From: a virus
IMG/VR virus record: IMGVR_UViG_3300037549_000043
Coordinates: 1-27,379 of that record
DNA: 27,379 nucleotides
Strand: one strand, 5' to 3'
This document shows positions 5,607 to 14,386 of this stretch, piece after piece. The translations under genes and the position numbers were made by a program. The notes under the pieces are model-generated. The model was given only the letters and a program-made list of their open reading frames with translations, ran no database searches and was not told the origin of the DNA. How positions within the stretch are numbered: the first letter of the stretch is position 1; each line of letters opens with the position of its first letter.

Positions 5607-7277
5607 ATGGAAGATCGTTTAAGGGACGCAATCCAGTTTCACAGCAAGCTTGAAGAACAGCGCAACATCTATTTACCGATGTGGCAGGAAATCTTCGACC
5701 GCGTGCTGCCGGATAGTGCAACTATTCTGAAACAATACTCGCCGGGTGGCAAGCGAACACAGATGATGTTCGACGCCACGGCGCCTTTGGCATTGCAGAA
5801 GTACGGCGCCGTCATGGAAAGCATGGTCGTGCCGCGCACACAGAAATGGCACGGCCTCAAGCCACGTGATCCAAAGCTTGCCGCGAATTCGGAAGTGCAG
5901 ACGTATTGCGAACAGCTAACCAACATCCTGTTTGATGTGCGCTATCGCTACGAAAGCAACTATGCCGAACAGGCGTTTCAGTGTTTCATCAACCAAGGGG
6001 CTGTTGGCAATGGTGCGTTATTCATTGATGATATGGAAGGCGTCGGAATCCGTTATCGCGCGCTGCACCCTTCCGAACTCTTTTACGCCGAAAACTTTGT
6101 TGGCAAGATTGATATCGTCCATCGCAAATTCAAATACACCGCACGCCAAGCCAAGCAGCGTTTCCTAGATCGTGGTGGTTCATTGCCGCCCGGCGTCATG
6201 CTGGCTATTGAGAAGAACCCACTGCAAGAATTTACGTTCATCCATCGCGTTTGCCCTAACGATATGTATCGTGAAGGAAGTTACGGCAGCAATTCGCTGA
6301 AATACGAATCAATGTATTTCTGCCTTGATGAGCCTTGGATTTGCCGCGAAGGTTCAGGCTATCGCACATTCCCTTATGTGTTCAGCCGTGGCATGACGGT
6401 GCCGGGCGATGTGTACGCACGTGGCCCTGCAAGTTTGGTTCTGCCAGATATTAAGCAGTTGAACGAAATGGAAAAGACGCTGTTGCGTCAGGCGCAGCTT
6501 GCTGTCGATCCTCCCATCCTGTTGCCAGAAGATGGCGCGCTATCCGGCTTCAACATGCAGCCCGGCGCTTTGATGTGGGGTGGTACAAACTCCGACGGTC
6601 AGGCGCTTGCGCAGCCGTTCGAGACAAAGGGCAACCTGCAAATCGGTTTCGATCAACAGCAGCAGAAGCGCGAAGTTATCAATAACGCGTTCCTGATTAA
6701 CCTGTTCCAAATCCTTGTTCAGGAACCTGAAATGACTGCAACGCAAGCCATGCTGCGCGCGCAGGAAAAGGGGATGCTGCTTGCGCCAACAATGGGCCGT
6801 CAACAGTCTGAATTCGTTGGCCCGACCATCACACGCGAAATTGAAATCCTCGACAGTGCAGGTGCGTTGCCACCAATGCCGCAAATTCTGGCAAACGCTG
6901 GCGGTCACGCGATGCTGGTTGTCGAATACAGTTCGCCTTATGACCGTGCGCAACAGGCTGATGAAGGTGTTGCAATCATGCAGACGGCACAAAGTGCAGC
7001 TATATTTGCACAGTTCGACCCTTCGGTGCCGACCATGTTCAAGAGCCAAGACAGTATGCGGGCGATTGCCAAGATCAACGGTATGCCTGCCAGCTTACTG
7101 TTCAGTGAAGATGAAATGGCAGCCAAGGCACAGCAACAAGCCAAGCAGGCGCAGATGCAGAACCTTGTGCAGATTGCCCCGCAGGCAGCCAGTGCAGCGA
7201 AAGACTTTGCATCAGCACAGGCCATTCAAGCGTCGTCACCTAATCAAGCAGCCCCTAACATCGTACCTAGTCGATAA
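5607..7277 (+). CDS. Portal protein (head-to-tail connecting protein)
   Basis: A 556-residue protein of the podophage head-tail connector family, typically 500-560 residues. It forms the dodecameric ring at one capsid vertex through which DNA enters and leaves. Family features visible are the N-terminal helix with YLPMWQEIFDRVLPDS, the TQMMFDATAPLALQKYGAVMES segment (split here as TQMMFDATAP and LALQKYGAVMES), VVPRTQKWHGLKP, and later GPASLVLPDIKQLNEMEKT, a well-conserved stem region. The C-terminal 60 residues are Gln/Ala-rich helix, as expected for a barrel or crown. It follows the Ala/Gly-rich gene by one base and precedes the scaffold region, the normal order. Confidence 0.92.
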   Translation: MEDRLRDAIQFHSKLEEQRNIYLPMWQEIFDRVLPDSATILKQYSPGGKRTQMMFDATAPLALQKYGAVMESMVVPRTQKWHGLKPRDPKLAANSEVQTYCEQLTNILFDVRYRYESNYAEQAFQCFINQGAVGNGALFIDDMEGVGIRYRALHPSELFYAENFVGKIDIVHRKFKYTARQAKQRFLDRGGSLPPGVMLAIEKNPLQEFTFIHRVCPNDMYREGSYGSNSLKYESMYFCLDEPWICREGSGYRTFPYVFSRGMTVPGDVYARGPASLVLPDIKQLNEMEKTLLRQAQLAVDPPILLPEDGALSGFNMQPGALMWGGTNSDGQALAQPFETKGNLQIGFDQQQQKREVINNAFLINLFQILVQEPEMTATQAMLRAQEKGMLLAPTMGRQQSEFVGPTITREIEILDSAGALPPMPQILANAGGHAMLVVEYSSPYDRAQQADEGVAIMQTAQSAAIFAQFDPSVPTMFKSQDSMRAIAKINGMPASLLFSEDEMAAKAQQQAKQAQMQNLVQIAPQAASAAKDFASAQAIQASSPNQAAPNIVPSR

Positions 7278-7303
7278 CAACAAGCCCCAGCAGGGAACAC
7301 AAA

Positions 7304-7636
7304 ATGTTTGAACGCGTACAAGATGAAGTCCAGAAGGCCGTTGATGTTCTGCGATATCGAATTCACCGCAAGCGACAGATACGCATTTTCTTTCTCGACG
7401 ATCACGATCAGATAAAAGATCAGGCCCGCTTCTTCATGAAGTGGATGCACCAATTCTGTCACGCTGACCGTGCGACATACAAAGTTAACCCCGCGAATGG
7501 GGTCATTGATCCGTATGCGACACATGTCGCAGCCGGACGGCAAGAGGTATATCAAGAATTCCTCAAGCTGTTATCGACGAACGAGGACGCCCTTGTTCGG
7601 CAACTTCAACAACTAGAAAAGGATCAACGGATATGA
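7304..7636 (+). CDS. Small hypothetical protein between portal and scaffold
   Basis: A 110-residue, charged, mostly helical protein with no membrane segment. It starts MFERVQDEVQKAVDVL, has a basic stretch (YRIHRKRQIRIFFLDD), and ends in a helix (ALVRQLQQLEKDQRI). The start has GGGA upstream, and the stop overlaps the scaffold ATG (ATGA). Small unnamed proteins at this position are common in podophages; an assembly role is likely from context only. Confidence 0.65.
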   Translation: MFERVQDEVQKAVDVLRYRIHRKRQIRIFFLDDHDQIKDQARFFMKWMHQFCHADRATYKVNPANGVIDPYATHVAAGRQEVYQEFLKLLSTNEDALVRQLQQLEKDQRI

Positions 7637-8592
7637 CAACCGATAACGCCCCCGGAGCAGCCGGGCAAGGTGCCGGTGCAGGTACAGGTGATGCTGCCGC
7701 ATTAGCAGCCGCAGCAGCAGCACAAGGTCAAACAGGTGTAGATGGTGCCGCGCGCGCCGATGCGCTTCAAAACGGCACAAGCGAATTCACTGTGCCGCCG
7801 GAAATGCTCGAATGGGGCAAATCCAAAGGCTACAACGCGGAAAAGATGGCCGCGATTTTCAAAGACAATCCCGACGTTTATTCGATGGCGAACAGCTATC
7901 GCAATGCTGAAAAGCTACTCGGCGGCGAAAAGCTTGTCATGCCAAAGGATGCAACCGATCAGGCAGGTTGGGATGCGCTTTACAATAAGCTTGGCCGACC
8001 AGAGAAGGCAGACGGTTACAAAATCCCATTGCCAGAAGGCAGTGCGGGCGGCGAACTGGAAGCATGGGCAAAGGCAACGTTCCACAAAAACGGCCTCACA
8101 CAGGCGCAAGCCGAAGGTGTTGGCAAAGAGTGGATCAACATTATGAACGCCACGATTGCCCGTGACGAAGCCGAATCAGCCAAGGCAGCAGCAACCCAGC
8201 GTGTCGCACTTGAAAAAGAGTGGGGAGCCGACTTCAAAGGCAATGAAGAAATTGCCAAGCGGGCTGTGGCGAAACTTGGCCCTATGGTTGGTATCGACGG
8301 CCTCGATCTCGATCAGATGGAAAAGGCTTTCGGCCTGCAAAAGTCCATGAAGATGATGGAACAAATCGGGCGTATCCTGAAAGTTGATAGCGATACCTTC
8401 GAGGGTTCAGGCGACAATAATCGTGGCGGCGGCGTTAAATCCGTCGAAGCTGCGCGCACTGAAAAAGAAAACCTGTGGAACGATGCAGGTTTCCGCGAGA
8501 AGTACAACAAGGGTGACGTTGCAGCACGTGCGAAAATCACGGCGCTGAATGCTCTTATCGCCCAAGCCAACCCGCAATACAGCGGTCAATAA
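7633..8592 (+). CDS. Capsid scaffolding (assembly) protein
   Basis: A 319-residue protein directly upstream of the major capsid gene. It is expected to template prohead assembly and then leave. The first 45 residues are a disordered Ala/Gly stretch. Then comes VPPEMLEWGKSKGYNAEKMA, and a region with WDALYNKLGRPEKADGYKIP, a hallmark of podophage scaffold proteins ('...y.kLGrPe..egY.lp'). Long helices follow (residues 150-250). The C-terminus (about 270-319) is basic and Ala-rich, suited to bind the inner capsid surface. Position, size and the LGRPE motif together make the call strong. Confidence 0.85.
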   Translation: MTTDNAPGAAGQGAGAGTGDAAALAAAAAAQGQTGVDGAARADALQNGTSEFTVPPEMLEWGKSKGYNAEKMAAIFKDNPDVYSMANSYRNAEKLLGGEKLVMPKDATDQAGWDALYNKLGRPEKADGYKIPLPEGSAGGELEAWAKATFHKNGLTQAQAEGVGKEWINIMNATIARDEAESAKAAATQRVALEKEWGADFKGNEEIAKRAVAKLGPMVGIDGLDLDQMEKAFGLQKSMKMMEQIGRILKVDSDTFEGSGDNNRGGGVKSVEAARTEKENLWNDAGFREKYNKGDVAARAKITALNALIAQANPQYSGQ

Positions 8593-8755
8593 AAATCCTA
8601 TAAGAACGGACTTGACGACGCGGGGCTGTTACAGATAAAAATTCTATATCTAGTGACGGCCCCGTGCCGGAGAGACAACCCCTAGTGGGCCTCTACACGA
8701 CGGATAAGCTGAAATGTTCAAGGTTTTCCTTTTAACCCAAACATGAGGCTATCCC
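8593..8755 (+). other. 163-base gap before capsid gene: stem-loop and possible promoter
   Basis: This is the largest gap without a gene. A strong stem-loop lies at 8621-8664 (separate entry). Just before it, TTGACG (8612-8617) with GATAAA (8634-8639, 16-base spacing) is a possible weak sigma70-type promoter whose -10 falls inside the stem-loop. A second, weaker hairpin may form at about 8668-8693 from AGAG/CTCT and CCC/GGG arms. The capsid gene's ribosome-binding site (GAGG) is at the 3' end. No small ORF with a good start was seen. Confidence 0.5.
8621..8664 (+). other. Long intercistronic RNA stem-loop
   Basis: CGGGGCTGTTAC (8621-8632) pairs with GTGACGGCCCCG (8653-8664) over 12 base pairs with two G-U pairs in RNA. 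The stem continues as AGATA (8633-8637) with TATCT (8647-8651) past a single bulged A8652, leaving a 9-base loop. No T-run follows, so it is not a standard intrinsic terminator. Placement between scaffold and capsid genes fits an RNA processing or stability element that raises capsid output. Confidence 0.6.
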
Positions 8756-9670
8756 ATGTCGAATCAAATTCCTTCGCAGTACATCCTTCAATACGAAGAT
8801 GAAATGCGTCTCGCATACCAGTTTGAAGGCCCGAAGCTTCGGAGCCTTATCCGCACCGGCACCAATATGGGCGCAGGCGCTTCACCCGCTGATTATGTTG
8901 GCCCAATGCTGGCTAACGATAACCCCGGTCGTTTGGCTGCAACGCCGAATAACAACGCGACTGTCACGCGTCGTTGGGTTTATCCGAACTACTTCGATAT
9001 CGGCACGCAGATTGCCAAGCAGGACGTAAGCCGTACCTTCAATGGTGGCAGCTTGCAAACCGGCTATGCCAAAGCACAAGGCAAGGCGATGGGTCGTAAA
9101 GTTGACGATATCATCATGGAATCAATCTTCATTACGGCCACGACCGGCCAGAATGCTGGTTCCACGACCGCTTTCCCATCCAGCAACATCATCGCTGACA
9201 GCTTCAACGCTGCCGCCGCGACGGGTTGCACGGTTGCGAAATTGATCGAAGGTAAGCGTATCCTTGAAGCTGGTGGCGTTGATCTGGAAACAGAAAAACT
9301 AACCTGCATCATCACTTCAACCGATCATGCTTTCTTGCTCAAGCAAATCGAAATCCGTTCCAAGGATTACAACGATAAGCCACAGCTTGTTGATGGCTAT
9401 CTGCGTAACTACCTCGGTATCGACTTCGTTCATATCGACTTCCAGAATGCCGCTTACTATCCGCGTGCAGCCGCGCAGATGTTTAACGGTACGGATCGTC
9501 TGGTTCCGCTGTTCGCCAATTCGGCGCTTTACATGGGTGAATGGACGCCAATCGGCCTCCGCGCCAATGAACGGCCCGATCTGTCGTATGCGTGGCAGCT
9601 TTACAGCTACGCAGAAATCGGCGCAACTCGTTTGCAAGAATTGGGCGTCGTCCAAATTCTCTGCCAATAA
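8756..9670 (+). CDS. Major capsid protein
   Basis: A 304-residue protein immediately after the scaffold gene, forming the icosahedral shell. Start ATG 8756 has GAGG about 8 bases upstream. Features typical of podophage capsid proteins of this size: an N-terminal helix (YILQYEDEMRLAYQFEGPKL), an RRWVYPNYFDIGTQIAKQD segment, DDIIMESIF, and the C-terminal RANERPDLSYAWQLYSYAEIGATRLQE region (RANERPDLSYAWQLYS, then AEIGATRLQE), which is well conserved in related phages. Codon use looks optimised compared with the small left-end genes. It is probably an HK97-fold protein, but that is family knowledge rather than visible here. Confidence 0.9.
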   Translation: MSNQIPSQYILQYEDEMRLAYQFEGPKLRSLIRTGTNMGAGASPADYVGPMLANDNPGRLAATPNNNATVTRRWVYPNYFDIGTQIAKQDVSRTFNGGSLQTGYAKAQGKAMGRKVDDIIMESIFITATTGQNAGSTTAFPSSNIIADSFNAAAATGCTVAKLIEGKRILEAGGVDLETEKLTCIITSTDHAFLLKQIEIRSKDYNDKPQLVDGYLRNYLGIDFVHIDFQNAAYYPRAAAQMFNGTDRLVPLFANSALYMGEWTPIGLRANERPDLSYAWQLYSYAEIGATRLQELGVVQILCQ

Positions 9671-9705
9671 GTTGATCTAAACAGCTAACCGAAAGGAACA
9701 CTACA

Positions 9706-10173
9706 ATGGCAAACTTCAATATGAACCCTTACAGCGGCACGCAGCTAACACCTGTCGTGCTGCCGGGTGCAGACAAAGGTTACGGTGGCCGTAAAATTTC
9801 GCTCACCGCGACCTTAACGATGGCAGCGCAAGCTGCTGGCTCAACCTTGACTGCGTTCAAGGCAAATGCTGGCTGGCTGTTCATGGGTGGTTATATTCTA
9901 ACCAACACAACCCTTGGAACGGCAACCCTTGCGATTGGTGGTACGTTCGGCGGCGCGAACACATTTCAGGCAGCTTTGTATTCGGCTGCTGCTGTTTTGA
10001 CGACCGTTGATAAGCCTCAGTTGTTCTTTAATAACTCGGCAGCATCGCCGCAGGTTGTTACCGATCCGCTGACGCCATACAGTGGCCCTGAAACGTTTAT
10101 CCTGACGACAGCAACCGCTGCGTTGCCTGCTTCGGGCATCCTGTTGGTAGTTGCCGACTTCATGATCTCTTAA
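9706..10173 (+). CDS. Probable capsid cement/decoration protein
   Basis: A 155-residue, Thr/Ala/Gly-rich, beta-strand-dominated protein directly after the capsid gene, with a strong AAAGGA ribosome-binding site. Repeated strands separated by turns are visible (KISLTATLTMAAQAAG, WLFMGGYILTNTTLG, ETFILTTATAALP, GILLVVADFM), consistent with a jelly-roll. In BPP-1 the gene in this position (Bbp16) is a capsid cement protein of similar size. The call rests on position, size and all-beta character rather than on a motif. Confidence 0.6.
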   Translation: MANFNMNPYSGTQLTPVVLPGADKGYGGRKISLTATLTMAAQAAGSTLTAFKANAGWLFMGGYILTNTTLGTATLAIGGTFGGANTFQAALYSAAAVLTTVDKPQLFFNNSAASPQVVTDPLTPYSGPETFILTTATAALPASGILLVVADFMIS

Positions 10174-10192
10174 TCCCTGCTGGGGTGGGTGA

Positions 10193-10210
10193 TGGGGGCG
10201 CAAGCCCCCA
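10193..10210 (+). other. Perfect GCAA-tetraloop stem-loop
   Basis: TGGGGGC (10193-10199), loop GCAA (10200-10203), GCCCCCA (10204-10210): seven perfect pairs capped by a GNRA loop. It sits between the cement gene stop and the next ribosome-binding site. Only AAAA and no T-run follows, so it probably protects the upstream message from 3' decay or limits read-through rather than terminating strongly. Confidence 0.6.
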
Positions 10211-10232
10211 AAACTCTTGAAAGGAAAACACG

Positions 10233-10475
10233 ATGGCAAATACCTACATTTCTTGGCAAACATCGAATGACCTGCCAATGCAAGATACCGCTGTTCTGGA
10301 GACAAACGCAGGGACAACCTTTCCGGTTGGCTTTGGCACCGTACTTGGCGGCACTGCAAACGTGATGGTCATTGTGAACACAACCGCATACACCGGCGCA
10401 AATATCGAAGCCGAAGTGCGCGGCGCATTGGAACGTATCAACAAGAAGTTGGACGAGTCTCTTAACCTCAACTAA
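10233..10475 (+). CDS. Small hypothetical structural-region protein
   Basis: An 80-residue protein with a strong AAAGGA ribosome-binding site. It is beta-rich in the first 50 residues (ending VMVIVNTTAYTG) and closes with an amphipathic helix (EAEVRGALERINKKLDESL). There is no signal peptide or membrane segment. Placement between cement and adaptor genes suggests a minor virion or assembly protein. Family not recognised. Confidence 0.65.
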   Translation: MANTYISWQTSNDLPMQDTAVLETNAGTTFPVGFGTVLGGTANVMVIVNTTAYTGANIEAEVRGALERINKKLDESLNLN

Positions 10476-10493
10476 CGGATCGGGCAGCATGGC

Positions 10494-11096
10494 ATGGCAT
10501 CGCAAACCGATATCTACAATCAAGCCCTCACCATCATGGGTGAAGAATTAGTCGTAAGCCCGACTGATACTTCGACCGCTGCCAAAACATTATCTGCCGT
10601 CTATGATCTAATCCGCCTTGGCGAACTACGTCGTTATCGCTGGAAATTCTCGCTGACACGCACCCTTTTACCCGCGCTGACAAATCCGCCGGCCAACACT
10701 CCTTACGCATACGGCTATCAGCTTCCACAAAACTGTTTGAAGGTTCTGGATATCAACGGCCTGCGTCAGGATTTGGGCTGTTACAATTACCGTTCGGGCC
10801 TCGAAAAGCTTTATGAATTCCAAGGTAGTGTTCTGCTGACCATGATCGCGGCACCAATCACGCTGCACTATGTTCAGGACGTTACCAGCACGACGGCGTT
10901 TGATCCGCTGTTCATCAATGCCCTGTCGGCAGCCTTGGCCCGCAAAACCGCCTATCGGCTCACGCAATCTAACAGCATCGTGACGCTGTGTGAACGTGAG
11001 TACAAAAAGGCAATGGCCGAAGCAACCATGATGGACGCGATTGAAAAGCTGCCGGAGGGTCAAGCCGAATCGAGTTTCATTTTATCGCGTTTATAA
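10494..11096 (+). CDS. Head-tail adaptor (T7 gp11-like tail tubular protein A)
   Basis: A 200-residue protein, matching T7 gp11 (196 residues), that forms the ring joining portal and nozzle. Visible family features: an N-terminal helix DIYNQALTIMGEE, the LGELRRYRWKFSLTRTLLP segment ('..lr...W.fa..r..L.'), then YAYGYQLPQNCLKVLDI ('y.Y.yqlP.dcL.v..i'), and a C-terminal helix (INALSAALARKTAYRLTQS). The gp12-like nozzle gene follows 9 bases later, as in T7. Its ribosome-binding site is weak. Confidence 0.85.
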   Translation: MASQTDIYNQALTIMGEELVVSPTDTSTAAKTLSAVYDLIRLGELRRYRWKFSLTRTLLPALTNPPANTPYAYGYQLPQNCLKVLDINGLRQDLGCYNYRSGLEKLYEFQGSVLLTMIAAPITLHYVQDVTSTTAFDPLFINALSAALARKTAYRLTQSNSIVTLCEREYKKAMAEATMMDAIEKLPEGQAESSFILSRL

Positions 11097-11105
11097 GGAT
11101 GCAGA

Positions 11106-13877
11106 ATGGCAAAGGCCCTCCCGTGGAAAGGCTCATTTAACGGCGGCGAATTGTCGCCACGCATGGCTGCGCGTACCGATCAAGGCAAGTATGCTGCTGG
11201 CTGCCAGACACTTCAAAACTTTATTCCCACAGTTCAAGGCCCATTGATTCGTCGTGGTGGCACGATGTACGTCAATGAAGTGAACGCAAGCGCAAACCGC
11301 ACGTGGCTTGTGCCTTTCACCTATCAGGTCACACAAAGCTTTCAGCTTGAGTTTGGCGACCGTTACATTCGTTTCTTCACCAATCGCGGCATCGTAACCG
11401 AAGCCGCTATCAACATCACGGGTGCCACACAGGCAAACCCTGTTGTGCTGACGGTTGCGAATAGCTTTACGGCTGGGCAAGAATTCTATGTCGCTGGCGT
11501 CGTTGGTATGACGCAGCTTAATAACCGCTTCTTCCGCGTCGCAAGCGCCACTGGCACCACGATCACGCTTGAAGATACGGACGGCAACCCAATCAACGGC
11601 ACGGCGTTCAGCGCCTATGTATCGGGCGGCACGGTTGCGCGTATCTTTCAAATCACTTCGCCCTACGCTGTGGCTGACCTTACCGATGCGCAAGGCAATT
11701 TCCGGCTGCGCTTCCAGCAGTCCGAAGATGTTATGTACATGGTGCATCCTTCGTATCCCGATCAGCAAATCAGCTATACGCCTGCCAACGGTACGACCGG
11801 CTGGGCGATTGCGAAAGCGGCGCGCGTCAATGGGCCTTTCCAAGACAACAACAATGATCAAACCAAAACCGTTACCGTCACGCCAACAACCACGACAGTT
11901 TCGGGCGCGGTTAACAATGGCAGCGGTTTAATCCGCCTTACAGTTGCCAGCACGACAGGCATCACGACCGGCAATCAGGTCAACATCGTTGGGGTTGGTG
12001 GTACGTCCGAAGCGAATGGCGCGTGGGCTGTGACGGTTATCGACGTCACACATATTGATTTGATCGGCAGTGTGTTCACGAATGCCTTTTCATCGAACGG
12101 CACACTGTACGGTCGTGACGGAACGGCTATCACGATCACGGCTAATTCGCCGCTGTTCACATCGACCACCATCGGCGCCGACGGGATGTTCTATCTTGAA
12201 AATCCCCTCAAGATCACCGGCAGCAATAGCGGGCTGCAACAATGGTATCCGGGCAAAGCCGTGAGCCTTGGCGACCGTTGGGTTGCTGGGCAAAATGGTT
12301 ATATCGCCATGACGGGCGGAACTTCTGGCAACAACACGCCTGTGCATACAAGCGGCAGCTTGGTTGACGGCCCCGGCGGGGTTGTGTGGCTCTACGAAGA
12401 TACTGGCTATGGATCAATCCAGATAACCAGCATCACTGATTCGATGCACGCGGTCGGCACCGTGATGGTCACGCCGCCATACCTGACATGGACGGCAGGC
12501 GCCAACTTAGCAACGTTCATTTGGGCATACGGCCTTTTCGATAGCGTCAACGGTTATCCCGAAGATGTGACGATCTTCCGCGACCGCGTTTGCTATTACA
12601 AAGGCATTCAGCTTGCTGGCTCGGTCACTTCCGATTATCTCAATTTCTCGCCGACCGTGAACGGCGTCCAGACTGCTGACAGCGGTTTCGTCATTACGCT
12701 GCCGACCAGCGATGCAATCCGTTGGATGAGCAGCCAAAACGATCTGTTGGTAGGTACAGCGGCGGAAGAAATTCTGGTCAGTGAAATTGATCCCACGCAG
12801 GCATTTGGCCCCGGCAACATTAAGACCCGGCGCCAAACTCCGCACGGCAGCCGATTCGTCGAGGCTATCCCGATTGAATTCGTGACCATGTTCGTGACCC
12901 GATCCGGTCAACAGCTTCGGCAGATGATTTATTCCGTGTACATTAACGGGTACGCGGCAGAAGATTTGACGACCCTATCCGAACACATCCCCAAAGGGCC
13001 TGACGGCAAGCAGGGCATTCTGCAAATGGCATGGCAGCAGGAACCTGATTTAATCCTCTGGTGCGCCACCACAGACGGACGTCTGGTAGGTTTTACCTAC
13101 AACCGCGACCAACAGGTGCTTTGCTGGCATAACCATCCGTTGGGCGGTTCTTGTGCGACTTCACCACTGGCTGCGAAGGGGTTCACAAATGCTGTTGTGG
13201 AATGTGTGTCGAGCATCCCAAGCCCCGATGGCACGCAGGATGATCTTTGGCTTATCGTTCGCCGAACCATCAATGGTGTTACTCGTCGTTACGTTGAATA
13301 TCTTGTCCCTTATTTCACAGATATTGATGCTAACTTACCTAATGCTTTCTATGTAGATGCAGGATTAACTTACAGTGGTGCATCAAGTTCATACCTGACC
13401 GGCGCGCGCCATTTGGTCGGACAGACGGTCGATGTTCTGGCTGGCGGTGGTTCGCACCCTCAAGTCGTCGTTGATGCGACCGGCGGCGTGCAGCTTCAAT
13501 TCCCCGTCACGATTGCACAGATCGGCCTGCCATGCCCGGCTCTGGTCGTTCCTATGCGGTTGGATGCTGGTTCACAGCTTGGCAGCGCGCAGGGTTCTAT
13601 CAAACGGATCGTTAAGCTGGTGATGCGTCTGCTCCGCACTGTCGGCGGAAAATTTGGCGACCCGAACAATGGCAGCAGCACATACGAAGAATTGGACGCC
13701 CGCAGTGTTCAAAACCAGATGGATACACCTGTTCCAACATTTACCGGCGACGTAGAAAAGAAGTTTCCTTCCGGTTTTAATTCAGATGGCTATAGCGCGA
13801 TGTTGTTCGACAAGCCGTTCCCCGCTACATTGGTTGGGCTTCGTCATGAAGTCACGCTTAACGAGAACACGGATTAA
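11106..13877 (+). CDS. Tail nozzle (T7 gp12-like tail tubular protein B)
   Basis: A 923-residue protein that forms the hexameric tail tube end through which DNA exits. The N-terminus is the family signature: FNGGELSPRMAARTDQGKY, then GCQTLQNFIPTVQGPLIRRGGT. The C-terminal third has the conserved YVDAGLTYSG, then HLVGQTVDVLAGGG and QIGLPCPALVVPMRLD. It is longer than T7 gp12 (794 residues), mainly because of two similar beta segments at about residues 100-180 and 262-336 that look like a duplicated inserted domain. A patch around 13321-13380 has only 21 G or C in 60 bases, well below its neighbours. Confidence 0.9.
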   Translation: MAKALPWKGSFNGGELSPRMAARTDQGKYAAGCQTLQNFIPTVQGPLIRRGGTMYVNEVNASANRTWLVPFTYQVTQSFQLEFGDRYIRFFTNRGIVTEAAINITGATQANPVVLTVANSFTAGQEFYVAGVVGMTQLNNRFFRVASATGTTITLEDTDGNPINGTAFSAYVSGGTVARIFQITSPYAVADLTDAQGNFRLRFQQSEDVMYMVHPSYPDQQISYTPANGTTGWAIAKAARVNGPFQDNNNDQTKTVTVTPTTTTVSGAVNNGSGLIRLTVASTTGITTGNQVNIVGVGGTSEANGAWAVTVIDVTHIDLIGSVFTNAFSSNGTLYGRDGTAITITANSPLFTSTTIGADGMFYLENPLKITGSNSGLQQWYPGKAVSLGDRWVAGQNGYIAMTGGTSGNNTPVHTSGSLVDGPGGVVWLYEDTGYGSIQITSITDSMHAVGTVMVTPPYLTWTAGANLATFIWAYGLFDSVNGYPEDVTIFRDRVCYYKGIQLAGSVTSDYLNFSPTVNGVQTADSGFVITLPTSDAIRWMSSQNDLLVGTAAEEILVSEIDPTQAFGPGNIKTRRQTPHGSRFVEAIPIEFVTMFVTRSGQQLRQMIYSVYINGYAAEDLTTLSEHIPKGPDGKQGILQMAWQQEPDLILWCATTDGRLVGFTYNRDQQVLCWHNHPLGGSCATSPLAAKGFTNAVVECVSSIPSPDGTQDDLWLIVRRTINGVTRRYVEYLVPYFTDIDANLPNAFYVDAGLTYSGASSSYLTGARHLVGQTVDVLAGGGSHPQVVVDATGGVQLQFPVTIAQIGLPCPALVVPMRLDAGSQLGSAQGSIKRIVKLVMRLLRTVGGKFGDPNNGSSTYEELDARSVQNQMDTPVPTFTGDVEKKFPSGFNSDGYSAMLFDKPFPATLVGLRHEVTLNENTD

Positions 13878-13879
13878 TC

Positions 13880-14386
13880 ATGGTTGCTGTTCCATCATTC
13901 CAAGATGCAGGTGCGTTTGCTAACGGTGCTTACGGCGTCGGGCAAATCATCAGTGGCTTTGGTGCGTATGAGAACGACCAGCAAAAAGCCAATGCGGCCA
14001 CGTTTAATGCAGGGATTGCAGGCAGCAATGCTGCGCTAGTCGGTGCCGAAACGGCATCGAACACAGAACAGACTGCCTATAAGCAGCAGTTGCAAGAGGG
14101 TGAAGAACGCGCAGCGATGGGCGAAAGCGGAACCGGCGGTGCTGGGACTGGCAGTAACCTGCGGGCAATCCAGCAAAGCGAAATGCAAAACAACATGACG
14201 TTGCTTAACAACCAGTTTGCCGGAACGGTGAAGCGTTACAGCCTTTTGGATCAGCAATCGCTGGATAACTATTCGGCGTCGGTCGATAAGACAAATGCGA
14301 ACACAGATTTAATCAACACAGGTATTTCGACCACCAGCACATTGCTGAAAGGCGCTTCGCAATACTTCAACAGTTCAGGGTTCTAA
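13880..14386 (+). CDS. Internal virion (ejection) protein, T7 gp14-like
   Basis: A 168-residue protein in the gp14 position between nozzle and the two large ejection proteins; T7 gp14 has 196 residues. The N-terminus has a Gly/Ala-rich hydrophobic segment (GAYGVGQIISGFGAY) suited to form an outer-membrane channel during infection. A long helix follows (residues 50-85), then a small-residue loop (GESGTGGAGTGSN), then helix NLRAIQQSEMQNNMTLLNN. The Asn/Gln-rich helical composition is typical of this family. The next ATG immediately follows its stop. Confidence 0.75.
   Translation: MVAVPSFQDAGAFANGAYGVGQIISGFGAYENDQQKANAATFNAGIAGSNAALVGAETASNTEQTAYKQQLQEGEERAAMGESGTGGAGTGSNLRAIQQSEMQNNMTLLNNQFAGTVKRYSLLDQQSLDNYSASVDKTNANTDLINTGISTTSTLLKGASQYFNSSGF

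Noticed and set aside
10193-10210. Intrinsic transcription terminator
   Set aside because: The hairpin is strong but is followed by AAAACTC rather than a T-run on the plus strand, and the next gene lies in the same operon 23 bases on.
11133-11861. 242-codon minus-strand reading frame inside the tail nozzle gene
   Set aside because: It lies fully opposite a confidently identified virion gene, has Arg/His/Cys-rich shadow composition and no promoter or ribosome-binding site.
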